IMG/VR virus record: IMGVR_UViG_3300033143_003041
Coordinates: 1 to 27,529 of that record
Length of the DNA stretch: 27,529 nt
Direction: 5' to 3' (one strand)
From: a virus
A program made the translations under genes and the position numbers. Shown here piece after piece: positions 1 through 7,794 of this stretch (its first letter is position 1; every line of letters begins with the position of its first letter). The notes below the pieces were generated by a model. That model did no database searches, was not told where the DNA came from, and saw only the letters and a list, made by a program, of their open reading frames with translations.

Positions 1-600
1 AATTTATCGGTCCTATTTTTTGGCGACTTGTCTAAAAATGGGGTTACAACTCAAAGGGTCGGCGCGGACATTATTACAACATTCGAGGCCGGCGACTCGC
101 AAACCATTATTAAAAACGCTAGTATTGAAATCGGCCTGGCCCAAGGCGCGACTAATCAACAAGTTTTGGCCCAAGCTATTGCAAAACTAAAAGTTTCGTT
201 GGGCCCTCAAATTGGAACCAAAACAGTTGTTTATCGCAATGGTTTTAGTTATTCGGGGTCGGTTAGCGGTCTACTAGATCAATTGTCGGCGGAAATGGGC
301 GTTAAATGGTCCATAAACGACGGCGAAATTACTTTTTTAGGTCCTGGCATTACCGAACCGGGTCGAATTATATCACTAGGTCCCGATTCCGGACTAATAG
401 GAACCCCGACAAAAACTAAAGATGGTTTTAAATTCAACTCACTATTAAATGCGGACATTAGACCGGGTAAAATGGTTTTCGTTGAATCTCAAATTGCGCT
501 AGGAATAGCAGGGGCAACGATTAAGGTTCAAAAAGGTAAATATGTCGGCGATACTCATGAGGGCGATTGGTTGGGGAAATTTGAGGGGTTGATTTTATGA
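1..600 (+). CDS. Baseplate hub protein (5' end outside the window)
   Basis: The frame is open from base 1, so the true start lies upstream; the TTG at 28 is only the first in-frame start-like codon. The C-terminal pattern is typical of hub proteins of contractile-tailed phages: a segment reading YSGSVSGLLDQLSAEMGVKW, then WSINDGEITFL, then LIGTPTKTKDGFKF with an LLNADIRPGKMVFVES stretch, ending GDTHEGDW. From family knowledge, such proteins form the central baseplate ring to which the spike attaches and through which the tail tube is built. The stop overlaps the start of the Gp138-like spike gene (TTATGA), so the two are probably translationally coupled, as expected for hub and spike partners. 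The hub assignment rests on motif memory and gene order; I am fairly sure of baseplate, less of the exact subunit. Confidence 0.68.
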   Translation, partial: NLSVLFFGDLSKNGVTTQRVGADIITTFEAGDSQTIIKNASIEIGLAQGATNQQVLAQAIAKLKVSLGPQIGTKTVVYRNGFSYSGSVSGLLDQLSAEMGVKWSINDGEITFLGPGITEPGRIISLGPDSGLIGTPTKTKDGFKFNSLLNADIRPGKMVFVESQIALGIAGATIKVQKGKYVGDTHEGDWLGKFEGLIL

Positions 601-1238
601 GCGAGGAAAATCCAAGAACCCCGACATTGGCCGAAACAATTCAGAAATTGGTTGACGCTAAATTCCTAGATTTGCATACCAACTTACCGGTTAAAATAGT
701 TTCTTATAATTACGTCCAAAATTTGGCCGTTGTTCAACCATTATTAAAAAGAAAATATAAAAGCGAGGATTTCCCGGTTGAGTTGCCGACCATTTCAAAT
801 GTTCCGGTTGCGTTCCCTAGAATTGGAAACGCTTGGTTGCGTTTACCGGTTAAACCAGGGGACGAGGGTTCGATTAAAATAATGGAACGTTCAATAGACA
901 AATGGTTAACCGAGGGTGGTTCCGTAGACCCGAACGACCCTAGAAAATTTAGTTTGTCCGACGCAGTTTTTGAACCTGGTTTAACGAGTCAAAAAAACAT
1001 AATGATTTCGGCCGGTGCAAATGGTAGCCTAGAATTGCAACATAATAATTCATATATTGAGATTTCTGAAACTGGTAAGTTTAAAATTTCGGACGGCGTA
1101 AACGAGTTGTTCGACATACTGGTTACATTAACCGAGGATTTAAAAACAGCAACGGACGGCATGGGAATCCCTTTTAATGGCGCGACAATAGCGAAATTTG
1201 AGGCCTTAAGGGTTAAACTCGATTTAATGAAAGGTTAG
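597..1238 (+). CDS. Gp138-like baseplate spike protein
   Basis: 213 residues. The N-terminal 120 or so residues match the Gp138 N-terminal (OB-fold) family: a short helix (LAETIQKLVDAKFLDLHTNL), then PVKIVSYNYVQNLAVVQPLL, then VPVAFPRIGNAWLRLPVKPGDEG and a downstream DAVFEPGL segment. The rest is short beta repeats and a helical tail (ELFDILVTLTEDLKTATDGM). In this family the OB domain joins the spike to the hub and the C-terminal beta part makes the membrane-piercing needle under the baseplate. The start at 597 has a GAGGGG ribosome binding site and overlaps the hub gene by 4 bases. The protein is short compared with many spikes, so the piercing tip could lie in the next, secreted-looking gene or be absent. 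Confidence 0.78.
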   Translation: MSEENPRTPTLAETIQKLVDAKFLDLHTNLPVKIVSYNYVQNLAVVQPLLKRKYKSEDFPVELPTISNVPVAFPRIGNAWLRLPVKPGDEGSIKIMERSIDKWLTEGGSVDPNDPRKFSLSDAVFEPGLTSQKNIMISAGANGSLELQHNNSYIEISETGKFKISDGVNELFDILVTLTEDLKTATDGMGIPFNGATIAKFEALRVKLDLMKG

Positions 1239-1241
1239 ATT

Positions 1242-1568
1242 ATGAAAAAGTTAATAATTCTTTTATTTTTGATTTTTAGCGTAAATGCTTTTTCGGCAAT
1301 GGTTCCGTCGGTTTGTGCGAACTTAGTTGTTACTCAAATTAAAACAATAAATACATCGTTAACAGGTTCGGCGGAAACCGAGGCCATTGCAATGTGGACG
1401 GCCATTTGTACCGGAATTATTAACCACATAAAAACGTCGGCCGATTTGAATTTACAGGCGGGCGATATTCCAGTTCCGGCCTTAGGTTTAATCGGCGCGT
1501 TACCAGGGGCCCCCGTAACCGGGGCGGCCGTAACTAGTGCAATTTTATTGCCTATGAGGATTCAATAA
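1242..1568 (+). CDS. Small signal-peptide protein within the baseplate operon
   Basis: 108 residues, function not recognised. Residues 1-19 are a clear Sec signal: two lysines, a leucine/isoleucine-rich core, then a cleavage-like FSA before MVPSVC. The mature part has two cysteines and a C-terminal Gly/Ala/Pro/Val-rich stretch (PVPALGLIGALPGAPVTG). An AAGG ribosome binding site precedes the ATG; the gene sits 3 bases after the spike gene and 1 base before the wedge gene, so it is expressed with the baseplate. Small Gly/Ala/Pro-rich proteins do occur between spike and wedge genes in related phages, but a signal peptide there is unexpected because baseplates assemble in the cytoplasm. Alternatives are a spike-associated protein whose hydrophobic N-terminus is not cleaved, or an exported factor. 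Confidence 0.62.
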   Translation: MKKLIILLFLIFSVNAFSAMVPSVCANLVVTQIKTINTSLTGSAETEAIAMWTAICTGIINHIKTSADLNLQAGDIPVPALGLIGALPGAPVTGAAVTSAILLPMRIQ

Positions 1569-1569
1569 T

Positions 1570-1935
1570 ATGACCCAAATAATCCAAACACTAGAGGGCG
1601 ACATTGATTTTACAAATAACACTTTTTCAATAACTAAAAATTTATCGGACGAGGAAATTGTTCAATCCTTAAAACAAAATCTAAAAACGTTTTTAAATGA
1701 ATGGTTTCTAGATTTGTCGATTGGTTTGCCTTATATTCAAATTCTTTTTGTAAAAGGAACGCCGCCCGAGGTTATAGAGGCCGCGTTTAAGGATGCGATT
1801 ATTAAGACTAATGGGGTCGAAACATTAAACAGTTTCGACGATTTGGATTTAGATTCGGGAACCCGCAAATTGTCGGTTAATTTTGACGTTACGACAATCA
1901 ACGGGAATAATGTAACCATTAACGAGGTAATTTAA
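1570..1935 (+). CDS. Baseplate wedge protein, gp25-like
   Basis: 121 residues, the usual length for the T4 gp25 / P2 W / Mu gp46 group. Diagnostic layout: an early DIDFTNNTFSI segment, a central KQNLKTFLNEWFLDLSIGLPY helix-loop, where gp25 members have an LLT-x-x-GEW-type patch followed by GLP-Y, and a C-terminal pair of beta strands. The protein is a small structural part of the wedge that contacts the sheath and J-like proteins. A GAGGA ribosome binding site lies at about 1555-1559. It is immediately followed by the J-like gene, the standard order in contractile tails. Confidence 0.8.
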   Translation: MTQIIQTLEGDIDFTNNTFSITKNLSDEEIVQSLKQNLKTFLNEWFLDLSIGLPYIQILFVKGTPPEVIEAAFKDAIIKTNGVETLNSFDDLDLDSGTRKLSVNFDVTTINGNNVTINEVI

Positions 1936-1936
1936 T

Positions 1937-3133
1937 ATGGCGTTTGGTTTAACGGTTGACGGATTTTTTATAAAACGTTTGGCCGACATAAAAGCGGAAA
2001 TAGAACAACGGTTTCGGGATGAATTCGGCGACGAAATAGATTTGCGCCCTCAAACACCCCAAGGCCTAATTATCGGCATCATGTCCGAACGCGAGGCGTC
2101 GGTTTGGGAACTAGCTCAAACGGTTTACGACTCCCAAAACCCAAACAAAGCAATCGGGAAACAATTAGACGATGTTGTTGCCATTACCGGGACAACTAGA
2201 ACACCGGCCCAAAACTCAACTATTGACGACGGCGTTGCCAGGGGTGACAACGGAACGGTTCTAGACCCCGGACTAGGCGACATTATTGTTAGCGTTGCGG
2301 GAAATCCGGACGCTAGGTTTAAAGTTACCGGCGGGCCTTATACGATTGACATTGTTGACGGCGGAACTTTTAAATCGTTGCCAATTACTCTAGTTTCCGA
2401 GGAAACCGGCGAAATTGTGGCCAACACCGGAACGCTAACAGTTATCGAAACACCCCAAGCGGGTTTAGATTCATTTATAAATGAATCCGACGCAACTCTA
2501 GGGTCGGTAATTGAATCCGACCCCGATCTAAAATTAAAAAGAAATACGGAATTACAAATTGCCGGTTCGGCAACAATTGACGCTATTATTGCCGAGCTAA
2601 ATGCTAGAGCATTAACAACGGCCGTCATTGTTTTTCAAAATGTTACCAGTATTATTGACCTAGACGGTCGACCCCCGCATTCGCTCGATATTGTTGTTTT
2701 GGGCGACATTGAACAAGACTTGGCCGAGGCAATTTTTGCGGTCGTTGGCGGCGGTATAGAAACAATCGGCGACATTACTAAGGCCGTTCTAGATTCCGAG
2801 GGGTTTTCCCATACTGTTAAATTTTCAAGGCCAGCACCGATTGAAATTTACATTGAAATGGACCTAACCATTAATGGGGATTTATACCCGGTTGACGGCG
2901 ATGACCAAGTTGAGGCCGCGTTATTAGCCTATGGGGAATTGCAAAACGTGGGACAAGACGTTATTGTTTTTGGTTCCAATTCATTAATTTGCGCAGTTAA
3001 TGACATTCCGGGTATTACGGACGTCGTTATTAGAGTTGGTAAAAATGCCGGACCGCCAAACGACAACAATGTTGTTATTGCGGCCCGAGAAATAGCGGAA
3101 TTTGATTCGGCTAGAATAACAATAGTGAGTTAA
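1937..3133 (+). CDS. Baseplate J-like wedge protein
   Basis: 398 residues, normal for Mu gp47 / P2 J relatives. The N-terminus (RLADIKAEIEQRFRDEFG, then LRPQTPQGLIIGI and EREASVWELAQTVYDSQNP) and the following GKQLDDVVAITG-x-TRTPA are hallmark J-family features. The middle has beta-rich decoration (GTVLDPGLGDIIV, ETPQAGLDS) and the C-terminal half contains AVIVFQNVTSIIDLDGRPPHS and EIYIEMDLTING. J-like proteins form the wedge dimers that cross-link the baseplate periphery and carry tail fibres. A GAGG site at 1925-1928 within the end of the wedge gene gives a good ribosome binding site. Its place between gp25-like and DUF2612 genes supports the call. Confidence 0.88.
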   Translation: MAFGLTVDGFFIKRLADIKAEIEQRFRDEFGDEIDLRPQTPQGLIIGIMSEREASVWELAQTVYDSQNPNKAIGKQLDDVVAITGTTRTPAQNSTIDDGVARGDNGTVLDPGLGDIIVSVAGNPDARFKVTGGPYTIDIVDGGTFKSLPITLVSEETGEIVANTGTLTVIETPQAGLDSFINESDATLGSVIESDPDLKLKRNTELQIAGSATIDAIIAELNARALTTAVIVFQNVTSIIDLDGRPPHSLDIVVLGDIEQDLAEAIFAVVGGGIETIGDITKAVLDSEGFSHTVKFSRPAPIEIYIEMDLTINGDLYPVDGDDQVEAALLAYGELQNVGQDVIVFGSNSLICAVNDIPGITDVVIRVGKNAGPPNDNNVVIAAREIAEFDSARITIVS

Positions 3134-3136
3134 TTA

Positions 3137-3826
3137 ATGGCGACGGAAATCGTTAAAATTACCGACCATGAGGCCCGAGCGTTTGCCCGGTTTTTCGAAC
3201 AATGGAAAAATAAACCTAACATGGTTAGCTCGATTAGTTCCTTGGGTGGCGGTTATCCCGACATGGAAACCATGTTTTTCGACTTACTTGACAAGCGATT
3301 TAATATTGATGCCGCCGAGGGCGAACAATTGGACGTTATCGGAATTATTGTTGGCCAAGGGCGTTTAAATTTCGACGACGCTTTTTATCGGATTTTATTA
3401 AATGTTAGAATTGGAATAAATATTTCCGAGGGCGAACCCGAATCAATTATTTCAACGGCCAAAATATTAACCTCGGCCGATTTTATTCATTATATGAACC
3501 TAAGGGACGGCGAGGTTGCAATTGGGACGGACGGCGTTATTGATTTAGTTACTAAGGATTTTTTATTATTTAATTTACAAAAAGTTTTAATGGGGGGCGT
3601 TCGCCTCGATTATGTTGCAACATATGAAAAAGACGAGGCATTTGCGTTTAGCGGCGTAAATGCGACCGCGGCCGCTAAGGGTTTCGGGACAATAGCCGAC
3701 GGATTAGTTGGCGGAAAACTGGCAAAAATTCACGTTTTAAAAAATAATTTTTCATTTAATGGAAACGCAACCGGCGATAATGGGTTTGGAACAATTGCCG
3801 ACCCGTTGGTTGGCGGTGTATTCTAA
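3137..3826 (+). CDS. DUF2612 baseplate/tail protein
   Basis: 229 residues. The N-terminal 120 residues fit DUF2612: an early helix followed by METMFFDLLDKRFNIDAAEG, then EQLDVIGIIVGQGR and a FYRILLNVRIGINISEGEP segment. Family members sit directly after J-like genes and occupy the place of tail protein I / Mu gp48, linking wedge to fibre. The C-terminus carries a duplicated Gly/Ala motif: GFGTIAD-x-LVGG occurs twice, near residues 182-193 and at 218-228. Such repeats are typical of the fibre-facing end and may be the docking site for the next gene product. The ATG follows the J stop by 3 bases, with only a weak ribosome binding site. Confidence 0.78.
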   Translation: MATEIVKITDHEARAFARFFEQWKNKPNMVSSISSLGGGYPDMETMFFDLLDKRFNIDAAEGEQLDVIGIIVGQGRLNFDDAFYRILLNVRIGINISEGEPESIISTAKILTSADFIHYMNLRDGEVAIGTDGVIDLVTKDFLLFNLQKVLMGGVRLDYVATYEKDEAFAFSGVNATAAAKGFGTIADGLVGGKLAKIHVLKNNFSFNGNATGDNGFGTIADPLVGGVF

Positions 3827-3850
3827 TGAAAATACAAGGGGAAAATAGAA

Positions 3851-4471
3851 ATGGCAAAACCAGTAAGTAAACCGGATTGGACGGTTGGAAATCCGGATTT
3901 CGGGACCGTAACGGTCGAACCAACCGCGCAGAAAAAAGAAGATGGTTGGTTTGCCGATGAAAGGCCGCCAAGGGAATTTTTCAATTGGTTATTTTATATT
4001 ATCGACGCTTGGATTAAGTATTTCGAGGGCGTAACGGACGGATTGATTGCGCTGCAATCGACGTTTGATGCGGTTGTTGGAACGGGCGGAACTCATGCCG
4101 ATATTAACGAGGTTATGAACGACGGGAACATTGCCAATATAAAGCGAATTTTAGTTATTTCGCCCTTGGTTGTTGTTGTTAAGCAAACTATAAACCAACC
4201 CGACATTCACATTGAATTTAAACCTAACGCAACGTTTACGGACGGGGCGGACTTACCGACGGGCCTAGAATTGACCGCCGTCGCAAAACGTTGCAATATT
4301 CTTTATGGGCGTTTTTCGGGGTTTGACAATGGCGGCGGCGACGAGGCAATTACCTTGTTAGCAGGGGCCGACAATTGTCTATTAATGGGAAATAGATTTT
4401 TTAGCAATAGTAATGATATAACCGACAACGCAGATAATACGAGCATGGTCGGAAACATAGTTGAGGTATAA
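3851..4471 (+). CDS. Tail fibre / appendage protein
   Basis: 206 residues. The N-terminal third is the kind of segment that attaches fibres to the baseplate: WTVGNPDFGTVTVEPT, then GWFADERPPREFFNWLFYII, a pattern seen at the start of many phage fibre proteins. The C-terminal part is built of short beta strands with Asn and Gly turns (GRFSGFDNGGGDEAITLL, LMGNRFFSNSNDI, MVGNIVEV), consistent with a short beta-helix. It is probably the first fibre component, made after the DUF2612 protein. The ribosome binding site is AAGGGG at about 3837-3842. The last codons overlap the ribosome binding site of the next gene. Receptor specificity cannot be judged. Confidence 0.65.
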   Translation: MAKPVSKPDWTVGNPDFGTVTVEPTAQKKEDGWFADERPPREFFNWLFYIIDAWIKYFEGVTDGLIALQSTFDAVVGTGGTHADINEVMNDGNIANIKRILVISPLVVVVKQTINQPDIHIEFKPNATFTDGADLPTGLELTAVAKRCNILYGRFSGFDNGGGDEAITLLAGADNCLLMGNRFFSNSNDITDNADNTSMVGNIVEV

Positions 4472-4475
4472 CGAA

Positions 4476-6347
4476 ATGAGATTAAAAACAAAAATTTTAT
4501 TGGGGTTTCAAATCTCAATACTTTTAACCTCGGGCGCAATGGCGGCCGGGATTCCCGAGAAACATCAAACCGATTTTGTTCAAATTGGCCGACAATCCTC
4601 GGCCGACCCGGCGGAATTTATTTTTGATGTTGGGGACGGGGCAACCAATCCGACAATTTCGGTCGACAAGGCCGCAAAAACGTTTGATTTAGACAAGGCT
4701 ACGAGAATTCAGGGCGATTTAAGTTTAGGCGATGGTTCGTCGGGCGACCGATCTATTACCGTTGACGAGGGCGCGGGTTCCGGAAATCCTTATATGAAAT
4801 GGGACACGGCCACAAATAAATGGAAACAATTCGACGGGACAACCGAACGAGATATTGGGGCCGGCGGCGGTGGTGCGGCCGATGCAATTAATATTATAGC
4901 TGGTTTAAATCCAGGGGCCGAGGACGGCGAAATTAATTGGACCTATTCGGGGACGGGGTCATTTACAACAACAAGTGTTTTGGCCGAACGTTATGACGGC
5001 GAAAAATCATTTGTTACGGATTTTGACGTTCAAGCGGAAACATTAAAAATAGTGGAAACAACAATTTCCGAGGGCCTTTATGGCCAGGCCTGTCAAGCTA
5101 GGTTTTTCTATATTGGCGGCGACTCAACCATTGATATTACGGCAACGGTTGAAAACGGGAACGATAATCAAGTTGGTTCGCAATCATTTATTTTAAAGGC
5201 CGTAACGGTATGGACCCCAAATGCAACCGACATAGGCGGCGACGCTCAATTGGCCAATTTATATTTACAAATTGAACAAACAGGCGTTGGCAACTCGGCA
5301 TCGTTTAGACATGACAAGGTTCATTTGGGCGGTTTGATTGGATTGGTTGAGGTTGCGACGCCGGACGCAATGGGCGCAAAAATAGGGTCGACGGGAACCG
5401 TTACAAGCGAGAGCGCCGATTTTATTCAAGGGGATTGCACCAACGCCGACCCTAAAGTATGTACCTTTGTTTCGGGGTCATTTACCGTTACACCTGTTTG
5501 CGTTGCCAGTATTGAAAACGGAACGGCTAGAGTGGCGACAATTGAGGCTATAAGTAATACAAGTGTTTCCGTGCAATCCTACTCAACTAGATATAGTCCG
5601 GTTGAAGAGGCGGCCGATTCATTATTTTTAATTTGTCACAAACAAGGCGTCGACGCAAAACAATCCGTTACGGTTATAAAACATTTTCCTAAAGTTAGTG
5701 AGATAACTAACGTGTTTTCCGCTAAACATGACGGGTCTAGCATTATTTCTGACGAAAACGTTGATTGGATAAGTGGAAATTGTACCGCAGCGAACCCAAC
5801 GGTTTGCACTTTTTCTGCAAATTTTTCCACAATCCCTAATTGTGTTGCAACAGGAACGCAATCAGAAACCAAGGCAGAAATAACGGCATTGTCAACTAGT
5901 TCTATATCAATCCAAAGGCTTGACTCGGCCGGGTCCGGCGTTTTAAGACCGTTTACCCTGGTTTGTCATAAAACGGGCGACGATTACAAAACCCCAACGG
6001 TTCAATATATTATTCCTAATCAGGTTGAAACTACGGTTTCAAAAGGAACCAAGACAACATCATGTCGGGTTAATTTAGTTGGCGGAACACCGGGCGACGG
6101 AAATTCTCATTGCGCTAGTTGGGTTGATTCTTACACCGATACCGGGGTCGGCGATGTAACTCTAAATTTAACGGCCGGCGTTTTTTCAGATGAACCCATG
6201 TGCAACGTTACAACGGTTGGGAATGCTGGAAATATTTTATCAACACCCATAGTCGCAATAAGCAACTCGTTGATAAGGGTTAGGGTTTACGACGACATAA
6301 CTTTAAGTGATTACGATTTTAACATTCGATGCGAAGGAGCGAGATAA
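4476..6347 (+). CDS. Exported fibre-like protein with repeated cysteine modules
   Basis: 623 residues from the ATG at 4476, chosen over the in-frame TTG at 4461 because GAGG lies 9 bases upstream at 4463-4466. Residues 1-23 form a Sec signal (basic start, hydrophobic core, AMA|AG). Next comes a fibre-like passage (DPAEFIFDVGDGATNPTISV, then LSLGDGSSGDRSITVD) and a Gly-rich linker near 129-135. A beta-sandwich-like region spans about 135-290. The C-terminal half repeats a module: cysteines at 321, 329, 342, 387 and again at 436, 444, 456, 497, with VCTF, P-x-CVA and a final CHK shared. A divergent third set is at 530, 546, 576, 619. The spacing suggests conserved disulfides, which fits export. 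By position it is a receptor-binding fibre; the signal peptide suggests it could instead act at the host surface. Confidence 0.6.
   Translation: MRLKTKILLGFQISILLTSGAMAAGIPEKHQTDFVQIGRQSSADPAEFIFDVGDGATNPTISVDKAAKTFDLDKATRIQGDLSLGDGSSGDRSITVDEGAGSGNPYMKWDTATNKWKQFDGTTERDIGAGGGGAADAINIIAGLNPGAEDGEINWTYSGTGSFTTTSVLAERYDGEKSFVTDFDVQAETLKIVETTISEGLYGQACQARFFYIGGDSTIDITATVENGNDNQVGSQSFILKAVTVWTPNATDIGGDAQLANLYLQIEQTGVGNSASFRHDKVHLGGLIGLVEVATPDAMGAKIGSTGTVTSESADFIQGDCTNADPKVCTFVSGSFTVTPVCVASIENGTARVATIEAISNTSVSVQSYSTRYSPVEEAADSLFLICHKQGVDAKQSVTVIKHFPKVSEITNVFSAKHDGSSIISDENVDWISGNCTAANPTVCTFSANFSTIPNCVATGTQSETKAEITALSTSSISIQRLDSAGSGVLRPFTLVCHKTGDDYKTPTVQYIIPNQVETTVSKGTKTTSCRVNLVGGTPGDGNSHCASWVDSYTDTGVGDVTLNLTAGVFSDEPMCNVTTVGNAGNILSTPIVAISNSLIRVRVYDDITLSDYDFNIRCEGAR
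6335..6339 (+). promoter_or_regulatory. AGGAG ribosome binding site
   Basis: AGGAG sits 7 bases before the ATG at 6347 and decides that start over an upstream in-frame codon at 6329. It is one of only seven GGAG/CTCC occurrences counted in the whole window; nearly all other genes use GAGG or AAGGG instead. The preceding GAAG at 6333-6336 overlaps it. Confidence 0.6.
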
Positions 6348-6916
6348 TGAAAAAATATTTAATAATTATATGTCTATTTTTGGTTAGTTTTTCGGCGCAT
6401 TCTCTTTATATGTCTAAATCGGACATGGAAAACTGCGAACAAATAAAAAAAGTTTACCGCCATAAAGCAAAATGCGGAAACGATTGCGTCAAGGTTCCAA
6501 AAAGCCATAACTGTGAAACCTTTTCCGAACAACCTACAAATGTTGACGATTTAGAAAAACCAAAATATTCAAAAAACCAATTGAACAAATGCGGAGAATA
6601 TTGCGAGTCATTATTTCCCGACTTGGTTTGTGTAGATTCAAATGAGAGACCAATTTTAAATTTAGACCTAGAGGAAATTTATTGCACTAAGTTTACTGGT
6701 TACGAACAAAAATCGGTTATGAGGTTCCGCGAGGATGCCGCTAAAAAAGCTAGTTACGAGGCCGCAAAACAGGTTTTAAAAGACGAAAAAGCGGCGGACA
6801 AATCTAAACGAGCGCAATTAAAATCGTTGTTAGATGGTTTAAAAAGCGGGACGGATTTAACACCCGCACAAAACAGGAAACTGCAAATTCAGGTTATTAA
6901 GAAACTTTTTAAATAA
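6347..6916 (+). CDS. Secreted Cys-rich protein of the lysis region
   Basis: 189 residues, family not recognised. The ATG overlaps the previous stop (TAATG) and has an AGGAG ribosome binding site. Residues 1-19 are a Sec signal (MKKYLIIICLFLVSFSAHS). The mature protein has eight or nine cysteines in pairs before residue 110 (AKCGNDC, NKCGEYC, LVCVD, IYCTKF), suggesting a disulfide-bonded periplasmic or surface domain. The C-terminal third is a charged, alanine/lysine-rich helix (YEAAKQVLKDEKAADKSKRA). It lies between the fibre and holin-like genes, so a role in lysis, host-envelope modification or virion decoration is possible. Its pattern resembles the Cys-rich lipoprotein at 7791-8123, though I see no convincing overall alignment. 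Confidence 0.6.
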   Translation: MKKYLIIICLFLVSFSAHSLYMSKSDMENCEQIKKVYRHKAKCGNDCVKVPKSHNCETFSEQPTNVDDLEKPKYSKNQLNKCGEYCESLFPDLVCVDSNERPILNLDLEEIYCTKFTGYEQKSVMRFREDAAKKASYEAAKQVLKDEKAADKSKRAQLKSLLDGLKSGTDLTPAQNRKLQIQVIKKLFK

Positions 6917-6925
6917 GGGTTCGCC

Positions 6926-7162
6926 ATGTCCGACGATGTTCAAAAATTGATTTTAACCGAAATGCAAAACATACGAAAAGAGGCCAGGGCCGACAATCGG
7001 GATTTGCATACTAAAATCGACAAAAATTATAAAGGTTTGAACGAAAAAATTCACGCAATGGACCAAAAAGTTTTGGGCAACAAGTTAAAACTTGGAACAA
7101 TGTTGAGCGTTTTAACTATTTTTTGGACCGGACTAGTAAATTATTTTAGTAAAAAATTATAA
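6926..7162 (+). CDS. Holin-like protein, XhlA-like topology
   Basis: 78 residues. The first 50 are a soluble coiled-coil-like helix with heptad spacing (NIRKEARADNRDLHTKIDKN, then GLNEKIHAMDQKVL); residues about 57-74 form one membrane helix (LGTMLSVLTIFWTGLVNYF), closed by a KKL tail. This topology, with soluble N-terminus and single C-terminal membrane span, is that of XhlA/hemolysin-type phage proteins that work with holins. An AAGGG ribosome binding site precedes the ATG. The endolysin lies four genes downstream, supporting a lysis role. It could instead be a generic membrane-tethered phage protein. Confidence 0.6.
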   Translation: MSDDVQKLILTEMQNIRKEARADNRDLHTKIDKNYKGLNEKIHAMDQKVLGNKLKLGTMLSVLTIFWTGLVNYFSKKL

Positions 7163-7199
7163 GTTTTGGCAATCATGTCAATGAATAACGAGGTAAAAA

Positions 7200-7490
7200 A
7201 TGAGTAAATTAGGCGTAAAATTTGACGACGGAAAACTGGTATTTGGAGTTGATGCAAACCAGGACGGGGAAAATTCTCTAACCGCTAGATTGCATATGAG
7301 TGAGGCAATTAGTGAAATGATTGCCAAGGGCGGAAAAATTGAGGGCGCTAAGGTTGTCGATTTCAGTTTTAGCGGGACAAAACTAAAATTAAAACTAGAC
7401 ACGGACAAGGACGGCGAGGAAATGTTTGACCTTGAACTTGATTTGGCCGAATCGTTTGACGAGGTTACTAGTTTTGCAGCAAAAAAATAA
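7200..7490 (+). CDS. Small acidic protein with two Asp-rich loops
   Basis: 96 residues, no family recognised. The protein looks internally duplicated: each half has a beta strand (KLVFGV / KLKLKL) running into an acidic loop (DANQDGEN at 18-25, DTDKDGEE at 67-74), then an amphipathic stretch ending in ..AxSxxE or AESFDE. The loops resemble the D-x-N/D-x-D-G part of calcium-binding loops, but the following helix of a true EF-hand is not evident, so calcium binding is only a possibility. A GAGG ribosome binding site stands 7 bases before the ATG in a short 37-base gap after the holin-like gene. Its end overlaps the next gene. Confidence 0.55.
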   Translation: MSKLGVKFDDGKLVFGVDANQDGENSLTARLHMSEAISEMIAKGGKIEGAKVVDFSFSGTKLKLKLDTDKDGEEMFDLELDLAESFDEVTSFAAKK

Positions 7491-7794
7491 AAAAGATCGA
7501 AAATATTACCGGGACAAGGTTTCCGGATTAATCAAAACAGGCGTCGTCAATTCGGCGCTTGTTTATGTTGGCGGTATTTGGACTAAATTCGCCGGGGGCC
7601 CAATCGGTTGGATTGCCGAAAAACTACTTGAATACGTTTGGGATAAAACGGGCGACAAATTTATTAGGTTTCTGGTTAGAAAATCCTATCTAGGGGTTGA
7701 TTTAAAAACCGGACAAATAAGAATAAAAAAAATAAACAAGGCCAAGATTGAGGGCGACGAACAAGAATATTGGCGCAACATAGGCGACATATGA
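7474..7794 (+). CDS. Small basic protein of the lysis region
   Basis: 106 residues if started at the TTG at 7474, preferred because GAGG at 7461-7464 gives 9-base spacing; the frame stays open upstream to 7426 but only inside the previous gene. The N-terminus is basic (QQKNKKDRKYYRDK). Residues about 15-48 are hydrophobic and glycine-containing (TGVVNSALVYVGGIW, GGPIGWIAEKLLEYVW), which could be a membrane-associated hairpin or amphipathic helices. The C-terminus is hydrophilic and basic. Position between holin-like and lipoprotein/endolysin genes suggests a second holin or antiholin, but this is inferred from context alone. Confidence 0.5.
   Translation: MQQKNKKDRKYYRDKVSGLIKTGVVNSALVYVGGIWTKFAGGPIGWIAEKLLEYVWDKTGDKFIRFLVRKSYLGVDLKTGQIRIKKINKAKIEGDEQEYWRNIGDI

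Noticed and set aside
7426-7473. Upstream TTG at 7426 as start of the small basic protein
   Set aside because: It would add 16 residues read entirely inside the acidic protein gene, while the TTG at 7474 has a GAGG site at correct spacing.
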